From Proteobacteria bacterium UBA1278 (GTDB lineage Bacteria; Pseudomonadota; Gammaproteobacteria; Comchoanobacterales; Comchoanobacteraceae), in contig DBUY01000004.1 in NCBI GenBank assembly GCA_002308435.1, forward strand, positions 1 to 11,706: 11,706 nucleotides of DNA, written 5' to 3'. Position numbers and translations under genes: made by a program. The notes below the pieces were generated by a model, which saw only the letters and a list, made by a program, of their open reading frames with translations, was not told the origin of the DNA and searched no databases. The first letter of the stretch is position 1, and every line of letters begins with the position of its first letter. Below are positions 7,107 to 11,706 of the stretch, piece after piece.

Positions 7107-8258
7107 CTACACCCGCGCGGTTAGCGACTTTTCGATGTGTGTGCGATACTGCTTGAATGCGTTAAACAGGGTGCCTCCGAGACGTGACTTGGTTGGCAGC
7201 CTAGTTTTCACAGGATCTAAGGGCCTTCCATTTTTTCTAAACTCATAGTGGAGATGGGCTCCAGTTGCATGCCCTGTACTCCCGACGTATCCAATGACTT
7301 GACGCTGGTTCACCGTATCACCGACACGTAATCCTGCACGAAAACGCGATAAATGCCCATAGACTGTTTGATACATAGCACCGTGTTTAATGATCACAGT
7401 CTTTCCATATCCCCCTTTCCAGCCAACATGCACGACCTTCCCCTGTGCTGTTGCCCATACTGGCGTTCCTCGTGGGGCGGCGAGATCGACACCATAATGT
7501 GGACGACGATAATGATGAATGGGATGATATCGGCTTAATGAAAAATGTGAACTGATTCGAAACGATGACATCGGGTAGCGTAAAAAGCTCACTGCAGCGG
7601 TTCTACCATCAGGGTGGTAGAAGTTGTTTCCGCTTTTGTCGTGAAAGCGTGTGACTGACCAATTTATTCGTTTATGGCGAAGTTGTATCCCGACTACTTT
7701 TCTATCAGTGTCAGAGGATGCACCTTCAAGAATGATACGAATTTGTGTACCTGCTGGTAGTTTTTTTGCATCTACTCCAGGATCTCTCTGCATGACTTGA
7801 CTGATCTCGGCAATGTGTCCTGATGTTAGCCCCTTCCTCACACCATCCGTGTAGAGTGAGTGTTTCATTGTGAAGTCCACCATTGAGAATAAGCCAGTTT
7901 TTTGGGGAGAGCTGCTGCTCAGCTTGAAATGACCATTCACTTTTTTTACATGAAGGATTTCATTACTACTTTTGAAAATTTTAATACCGCGTAGTCGTTT
8001 ACCGTTCTCGGTATCAAAATGCAATAATTGTCCCGGCCTGATACTTTCTAGTTGTTTACCATCAACCTGCCTGAGTACTGTGTATAGGTCCTGGCGACTC
8101 AACCCGTAACGCTTAAATATTGACTGCATGGTGTCCCGTTTTGTCACAATCACATCGAAGGAGTTACCCCCTGATGTTTTGACCGCGTATGAAACCTGCC
8201 AAGAGAAGCTAAACGCAAGGGTAATGATCAGAATACAGAGCTGTGTAAGACGTTTCAA
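7107..8258 (-). CDS. LysM-like / M23 murein endopeptidase (MepM-like), periplasmic
   Basis: Zinc metallopeptidase that likely cuts peptide crosslinks in murein, allowing sacculus growth and feeding recycling. From the chosen TTG start it has 383 residues: a signal peptide or anchor (MKRLTQLCILIITLAFSFSW..SYA, 1-25), an OapA/LysM-like domain (about 34-81), a linker domain, and a C-terminal M23 domain with zinc ligands His254 and Asp258 in HYGVD and the HLH motif at 335-337. All M23 metal ligands are present. Start choice: the frame is open to a TTG at 8360 (417 residues), which has no ribosome site. TTG at 8258 has AAGG 9 nt upstream, begins a clean signal peptide, and fits a promoter at 8288-8316. 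The longer form would have a 34-residue cytosolic tail, as E. coli MepM has a short one, so it cannot be excluded. It heads a two-gene operon with anmK. Confidence 0.9.
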   Translation of the reverse strand: MKRLTQLCILIITLAFSFSWQVSYAVKTSGGNSFDVIVTKRDTMQSIFKRYGLSRQDLYTVLRQVDGKQLESIRPGQLLHFDTENGKRLRGIKIFKSSNEILHVKKVNGHFKLSSSSPQKTGLFSMVDFTMKHSLYTDGVRKGLTSGHIAEISQVMQRDPGVDAKKLPAGTQIRIILEGASSDTDRKVVGIQLRHKRINWSVTRFHDKSGNNFYHPDGRTAAVSFLRYPMSSFRISSHFSLSRYHPIHHYRRPHYGVDLAAPRGTPVWATAQGKVVHVGWKGGYGKTVIIKHGAMYQTVYGHLSRFRAGLRVGDTVNQRQVIGYVGSTGHATGAHLHYEFRKNGRPLDPVKTRLPTKSRLGGTLFNAFKQYRTHIEKSLTARV

Positions 8259-8287
8259 AGGGTGCTGCCTTGTTAGTGTGGGCTGTT

Positions 8288-8316
8288 TTGATAGTTGTTT
8301 GCGCAAAGAGCGGCAA
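8288..8316 (-). promoter_or_regulatory. Predicted promoter of the M23 endopeptidase-anmK operon
   Basis: On the minus strand, TTGCCG (8311-8316), a 17-nt spacer and TATCAA (8288-8293) would start transcription near 8281, about 23 nt before the TTG at 8258. If real, it excludes the longer 8360 start. The -10 is imperfect. Confidence 0.38.
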
Positions 8317-8391
8317 AAATCAATACTCCATAAAATACCAGACCACTCAATGTCCTTCAAGCGCGAACCAGCTGCCCAGTCTTGTTTTGAT

Positions 8392-8426
8392 CTAGGGTAT
8401 TGAAAAATTATTTTTTAATACCCTAG
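8392..8426. repeat. 35-bp near-perfect palindrome in the divergent mepM-xseA intergenic region
   Basis: Left arm CTAGGGTATTGAAAAA (8392-8407) and right arm TTTTTTAATACCCTAG (8411-8426) surround a 3-nt loop TTA. The outer 10 bp match perfectly, the next pair is G-T, and the inner five A/T pairs match. In plus-strand RNA the odd pair is a G-U wobble; in minus-strand RNA it is an A-C mismatch. A pyrimidine-rich tract (8427-8445) follows on the plus strand. It lies centrally between the two predicted promoters, 66-76 bp from each -35, so it could be an operator, an RNA hairpin/terminator of an unseen plus-strand transcript, or a small element remnant. Confidence 0.8.
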
Positions 8427-8491
8427 TCTCTTTCTCTTTTTTTGTGTTTTGTCTTGTCCGTGGTGCCTATCTTGCTTAACGTGCTGGTTAG

Positions 8492-8520
8492 TGGCAATTG
8501 AACGCACAACTCGGTATAAT
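8492..8520 (+). promoter_or_regulatory. Predicted xseA promoter
   Basis: A consensus TATAAT (8515-8520) is preceded at 17 nt by a weak TGGCAA (8492-8497). A better-looking TTGAAC at 8498-8503 is only 11 nt away, too close. Start would be near 8527, leaving a very short leader that includes the AAGGA ribosome site at 8532-8536. Confidence 0.45.
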
Positions 8521-8542
8521 CTACTGTATACAAGGAATGATG

Positions 8543-9922
8543 ATGGATAATTTAGATCCTTTCTCGCAATTACAACCTCGAACGCTCCCAGATATACTTA
8601 CAGTTGGGCAGCTGAACCAGCTGGTCAAACGCTCGCTTGAGCAAAACTTTGATAAAGTAGTTGTAACTGGAGAAATTGCCAATTTTTCGCGCCCCACATC
8701 TGGTCATATTTACTTTACACTCAAGGACGCGTCAGGTGAACTTCGTTGCGTGCTTTTTCGGATGCGGCAGCTCTCTGACTACATGCATCTACTTAAGGAT
8801 GGTATTGCGGTTGAGTTGACGGGGCAGATTACGCTATATGCCCAACGTGGCCAGTATCAAATGATTGTTTCGTCGTTACGCCTTGCTGGTGAGGGCTTGT
8901 TAAAGCAACAGTTTCTTGCGCTGAAAAAAAGACTTGAGGCCGATGGGTTATTCGATCCCACCATCAAAAAAACCTTGCCTGTTTATCCCAAGGTGATTGG
9001 GGTTATATCCTCACCGAGTGCTGCTGGCCTTGGGGATTTCTTGACGATTTTACAGAAGCGTTACCCAATTTGTGAGGTTCGTTTATTTGTATCACCAGTC
9101 CAAGGTGAGTACGCATCAGATCAATTGATCCGAGCACTGCAACTTGCAGAAGCTGATACGGCAATTGATGTCATTGTTTTTTGTCGAGGAGGCGGATCTC
9201 TAGAGGACATGTGGTGTTTTAACAATGAAGCGCTGGCACAAGCCATTCATCGTTGCGCCAAACCACTCATGAGCGCAATTGGCCACGAGAGAGACGTCAC
9301 TATTTGTGATTTGTGTGCTGATGTTCGCGCAGCAACACCGACAAATGCTGCAATGCTGATTGCGCCGGATAGTCATGAAATTACCCAGTATTTGGACCAA
9401 AATATGAGTCGATTATTTGTTTCCATGCGCCACCTGCACCAAACGAAACTACTCGCATTCAACCACGTGCACGCCCGCATTTGTCATCCGCGAATTCGGA
9501 TCCAACAAGGTCTTGTGGACTTAAGCCGAAATACACGACAGTTATTAGGCGCTATGCTACGTACACATCAACATGCTCAAGCACGCTGCCGAGTGGTGAT
9601 CGATAAATGTACGCCTTCAATACTTAATAACCACTTCCAGCGCGCACACAAACAATTTGATGGCACATATCGGCGATTGATCGATGTCATGCGTCATATT
9701 ATGGTACAACATCGTCACCAGGTTCATCATTTGTGTGGCCAGATATCCGCCTTTAATCCATATCATGTGCTGAGACGTGGCTATGGGATGACTAAATATC
9801 AACAACACGTTATTTCTTCTGTGCGCCAGGTGGCCCAGGGAGCACAGATTGAGATTATATTGAGTGATGGTGTTTTAAGTGCGGTCGTACGTGATATTCA
9901 CACTGATTCTGGGCAGCAATAA
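8543..9922 (+). CDS. xseA: Exodeoxyribonuclease VII large subunit XseA
   Basis: Large subunit of exonuclease VII, which degrades single-stranded DNA to oligonucleotides from either end; works with several copies of XseB. From this start it has 459 residues (E. coli 456). N-terminal OB-fold (about 20-115) contains VVVTGEIANFSRPTSGHIYFTLKD. The nuclease domain has GVISSPSAAGLGDFL (from 153), FCRGGGSLEDMW (Cys214 onward), and GHERDVTICDLCADVRAATPTNAA (from 247), all family signatures. The C-terminal part is a long helical, His/Gln-rich coiled-coil region closing with a small VLRRGYGM segment. Start: three tandem ATGs (8537, 8540, 8543) follow AAGGA at 8532-8536; 8543 has the best 6-nt spacing. 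A TTG at 8498 in frame falls inside the promoter and is rejected. xseB is not adjacent within the window. Confidence 0.96.
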   Translation: MDNLDPFSQLQPRTLPDILTVGQLNQLVKRSLEQNFDKVVVTGEIANFSRPTSGHIYFTLKDASGELRCVLFRMRQLSDYMHLLKDGIAVELTGQITLYAQRGQYQMIVSSLRLAGEGLLKQQFLALKKRLEADGLFDPTIKKTLPVYPKVIGVISSPSAAGLGDFLTILQKRYPICEVRLFVSPVQGEYASDQLIRALQLAEADTAIDVIVFCRGGGSLEDMWCFNNEALAQAIHRCAKPLMSAIGHERDVTICDLCADVRAATPTNAAMLIAPDSHEITQYLDQNMSRLFVSMRHLHQTKLLAFNHVHARICHPRIRIQQGLVDLSRNTRQLLGAMLRTHQHAQARCRVVIDKCTPSILNNHFQRAHKQFDGTYRRLIDVMRHIMVQHRHQVHHLCGQISAFNPYHVLRRGYGMTKYQQHVISSVRQVAQGAQIEIILSDGVLSAVVRDIHTDSGQQ

Positions 9923-9964
9923 ATGTTTCTACGCAATAGTTTGTAGCTCACTTGCTCAGCGCCA

Positions 9965-9993
9965 TTGCAACTCAGTAGCTGGTATCATAATAT
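9965..9993 (+). promoter_or_regulatory. Predicted promoter of the secreted six-cysteine protein gene
   Basis: TTGCAA (9965-9970), a 17-nt spacer and TAATAT (9988-9993) start transcription near 10000, about 20 nt before the TTG start codon. This suggests the gene is transcribed independently of xseA. Confidence 0.55.
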
Positions 9994-10019
9994 AGATTAT
10001 ACTTAATTGAGAGTTCATT

Positions 10020-10556
10020 TTGGCAAGACACCATTTGATTTGTTTTTTACTGATGTCGACTATTTTAGCTTGGGGCGATAGTGCTGAAACCTGCTACTTA
10101 CCACTCAAAGGCGCGTCTATTTGCCCTCAAGTAAGTGACTTAAAACGCAATGCAAAGACGAATGAATGGAGTACTGACAGTGGCTGGAAGAGTACTGCGA
10201 GCTCTTTCACAACCAGTGTAACCAAATTTCTTGGTGCACAATGGAAAGGGGTGCAAATGGGCTATATGCTTTGCCTTTACCAAGGACCCAACACGAATGA
10301 GTTTCCTATCGGCATGCACAAGAATGTCGTGGTAGAGTCACCTCTGCAACTATTGGATCACCTTGATCCGAAGGGGGCTGAATTTAAAAACCCGTGGATA
10401 GTGAAAGAGAAAAAAGTACAAACAACGCTTGACTGCTATGCAAAAAATGACAATCCCTGCGACTGCCCATACATTGTATTTAGAACGAAGCAACAATCCG
10501 TGGATGAAATCGTTGAGTCCATTGAGCAGCCTAAACAGTTCCCCCCCTGGATGTAA
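10020..10556 (+). CDS. Secreted six-cysteine protein, EirA/DUF3757-like (tentative)
   Basis: 178-residue protein with a signal peptide (ARHHLICFLLMSTILAWGDSA, cleavage likely after Ala22) and a mature domain of about 156 residues, hence periplasmic or secreted. The mature part has six cysteines (25, 35, 85, 139, 147, 149), enough for three disulfides. The layout ICPQVSDL (34-41), paired Trp residues (50, 56), FLGAQWKGV (70-78) and CLYQ (85-88) resembles small secreted proteins of Legionella and Coxiella relatives such as DUF3757 proteins and EirA, a periplasmic protein needed for the Coxiella Dot/Icm type IV system. This likeness is from memory of pattern only, and no other secretion gene is nearby. 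Start is TTG at 10020, with a GAGAG-type ribosome site; the only nearby ATG (residue 12) would destroy the signal peptide. Convergent with the next gene, 3 bp between stops. Function otherwise unknown. Confidence 0.7.
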   Translation: MARHHLICFLLMSTILAWGDSAETCYLPLKGASICPQVSDLKRNAKTNEWSTDSGWKSTASSFTTSVTKFLGAQWKGVQMGYMLCLYQGPNTNEFPIGMHKNVVVESPLQLLDHLDPKGAEFKNPWIVKEKKVQTTLDCYAKNDNPCDCPYIVFRTKQQSVDEIVESIEQPKQFPPWM

Positions 10557-10559
10557 TAG

Positions 10560-11474
10560 TTATTTATCGCCCGTATATGACGAACCAGCTCCCTGGTATA
10601 ATGGTAGATCAGATATTTTGATGAATGTCTTTTGATGACGCGGTATCGGCAAGAGCCTATCCTGAGATAGCTTATTAGCAATTCGACTGGCCACCATTGG
10701 CCAGTAGCGGCGCCAGCGTACATCCCAGTCGGGCTGGCGTGACACTGCATACACCAGCCAGTGTTGATTATCATTCATTATCAAGATCTCTCCTAGATCT
10801 AGACGTATTTGCTGGCAAAAATTAATAACTTTTTTTTGCCAATATACTGGGGGATGCTGAGTACGCATCTCACTATCAAAATATAACGCCCCCATGACGT
10901 GTAGACAAAATGACCATTCGCCCTCATGTTGATCGATGTGTGAGTGCTTCTGCTGATGCTTGTTTGTGAGGTCATAAGGTTTCTGGAAAGTCCTAATGGA
11001 TTGAGTTTTTGATTGCGTTGGTTGCTTTGCGTTACTACTAAAGTACCACGCAGGAGTCTGAAGACCGCATTGTTGCATCAGTTGATACAACCTTGGTATG
11101 TAAAAATATCCTGGGCACAACATCTCATGATTTAATGGATTGATTGTCACTCTCACTATGCTAAACAAGGCAAGCAACTGTGCGAGTAGCCCGGATTCGA
11201 TGTAATCTTGAGTTTCTGTAACTCGTTTGATTTTTGAGCAGTCATTATCAATCCAGATTAGCGCTTTGATCGTGTTTCCGCTGATGACACAGGTATTGGT
11301 TATTATATCGACTCGTTGCCCCAACGCTCGGTCCATACATGACACCTGAGCTTGAGACAACTCTTGCAGTGATAGTCGATTTAACACCCAATTTTGTTTG
11401 GACATATACTCTATCAAGTAGTCCGAAAAATCTGACTCTTTCGCAAAAATTACTGCTTGCTTTTGTTTGAGCAT
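10560..11474 (-). CDS. Degenerate ATP-grasp-like protein (likely non-catalytic), otherwise hypothetical
   Basis: 304-residue soluble protein with no signal peptide or TM segment. The order of its weakly conserved blocks follows that of RimK/MvdD-type ATP-grasp ligases. An N-terminal QAVIFAKESDFSDYLIEYM unit resembles the pre-ATP-grasp fold. Next comes IESGLLAQLLAL...TINPLNHEML..IPRLYQLMQQCGLQTPAWYFSSN (92-148), the usual block ending in the GL.P.T.xTN turn. Then FCLHVMGALYFDSEM (189-203) and LDLGEILIMNDNQHWLVYAVSRQPDW (225-250), matching the RVxVVGxxVF and LGLDYGAIDL...YVFLEVNPxGQW segments. The metal-binding Asp and the E-x-N of the last motif read as Leu, Ala243 and Ser245, and the ATP-binding middle section is about 40 residues short, so activity is unlikely. 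Start ATG 11474 has AAGAGAG upstream; the frame extends to a GTG at 11528 without a ribosome site. The fold assignment is my inference and should be tested. Confidence 0.6.
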   Translation of the reverse strand: MLKQKQAVIFAKESDFSDYLIEYMSKQNWVLNRLSLQELSQAQVSCMDRALGQRVDIITNTCVISGNTIKALIWIDNDCSKIKRVTETQDYIESGLLAQLLALFSIVRVTINPLNHEMLCPGYFYIPRLYQLMQQCGLQTPAWYFSSNAKQPTQSKTQSIRTFQKPYDLTNKHQQKHSHIDQHEGEWSFCLHVMGALYFDSEMRTQHPPVYWQKKVINFCQQIRLDLGEILIMNDNQHWLVYAVSRQPDWDVRWRRYWPMVASRIANKLSQDRLLPIPRHQKTFIKISDLPLYQGAGSSYTGDK

Positions 11475-11568
11475 TGGACTCTCTTGGTGAGTATTATCCA
11501 GTGTAACGCCATGATAACTAGGACGCACTACCGTATTTGAGAGAAATAGACAAGTTGTAGACGAATAC
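11475..11568. other. Intergenic gap upstream of the ATP-grasp-like gene
   Basis: About 94 bp separate two minus-strand genes. GATAAT at 11493-11498 (minus strand) could be a -10 box but has no matching -35 and would leave a leader of only about 12 nt. No hairpin terminator is apparent for the upstream gene. Confidence 0.3.
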
Positions 11569-11706
11569 TTAGGCTCTCAGCGGTACAAGTTGCGAAAGTG
11601 CTTGTAAAATACGCGGGTTAATTTCAGCGCGTGGGCAAATGATAGGGGTGCAGCGGTCCGTCCACGGCTTATATTCTGCATAAATCATCTCTGGCGCATT
11701 ATCAAT
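11569..11706 (-). CDS. C-terminal 45 residues of an unrecognised protein, cut by window edge
   Basis: A minus-strand frame is open from the window edge to TAA at 11569-11571. The visible 45 residues contain YAEYKPWTDRC, then PIICPRAEINPRIL and a QLVPLRA end. The composition looks like a folded soluble protein rather than a shadow frame, and the stop lies just upstream of the ATP-grasp-like gene on the same strand. I do not recognise the family. The N-terminal sequence beyond the window is needed to say more. Confidence 0.55.
   Translation of the reverse strand: MDNAPEMIYAEYKPWTDRCTPIICPRAEINPRILQALSQLVPLRA

Noticed and set aside
8498..8542. Longer xseA start at the TTG at 8498 or the ATGs at 8537 and 8540
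   Set aside because: The TTG overlaps the predicted promoter and has no ribosome site. The two earlier ATGs are too close to AAGGA at 8532-8536; 8543 has normal spacing and the family length.
10436..10774. Minus-strand open frame of 112 codons overlapping the convergent junction
   Set aside because: It crosses the ends of two better-supported genes and has no coherent domain or ribosome site.
10780..10802. Repeated AGATCT pair (10784-10789 and 10795-10800)
   Set aside because: Two 6-bp palindromes close together inside a coding region are easily explained by chance and codon use.

Overview
The window looks like compact chromosomal DNA from a gammaproteobacterium, AT-rich to balanced in composition, with TTG and GTG starts mixed among ATG starts. 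The rlmE-ftsH pair, an M23 endopeptidase-anmK pair, an iron-type SodB beside a typical 2-Cys peroxiredoxin, and a secreted Cys-rich protein resembling the EirA/DUF3757-type proteins of Legionella and Coxiella relatives together hint at the order Legionellales. That placement is an inference from gene content, not a database result. I see no rRNA, tRNA, CRISPR array, insertion sequence or phage gene. Layout, left to right: (1) ftsH runs off the left edge on the minus strand, preceded by rlmE, which it overlaps by 8 nt. A minus-strand peroxiredoxin gene lies upstream, divergent from plus-strand sodB, giving a peroxide/superoxide defence locus. (2) spmB and spmA sit on the minus strand, the two halves of a Gate-domain membrane system best known from Bacillus spore maturation. 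They are divergent from a plus-strand DUF1460 (NlpC/P60-type) murein amidase gene, with two promoters that appear to share one -10 site. (3) anmK and a LysM-like/M23 endopeptidase gene form a tight minus-strand pair, convergent with the DUF1460 gene, so three murein remodelling or recycling genes are clustered. (4) xseA (exonuclease VII large subunit) is divergent from the M23 gene across an intergenic region that holds a striking 35-bp near-perfect palindrome. (5) On the right are a small secreted six-cysteine protein (plus strand), a convergent minus-strand gene that reads as a degenerate ATP-grasp protein, and the C-terminal end of an unrecognised minus-strand gene cut by the window edge. 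Functionally, FtsH and RlmE serve membrane-protein quality control and 23S rRNA modification, and Prx and SodB handle reactive oxygen. MepM-like endopeptidase, DUF1460 amidase and AnmK can be read as successive steps in murein turnover: peptide crosslink cleavage, removal of the stem peptide from (anhydro)muramyl sugars, and phosphorylation of the freed anhydro-MurNAc. Most promoters I can propose share a TTGC-type -35 box, a 17-nt spacer and a short leader. The most interesting unexplained items are the 35-bp palindrome, the mutually overlapping spmA/DUF1460 promoters, the leaderless DUF1460 amidase beside anmK, and the pseudo-ATP-grasp protein.
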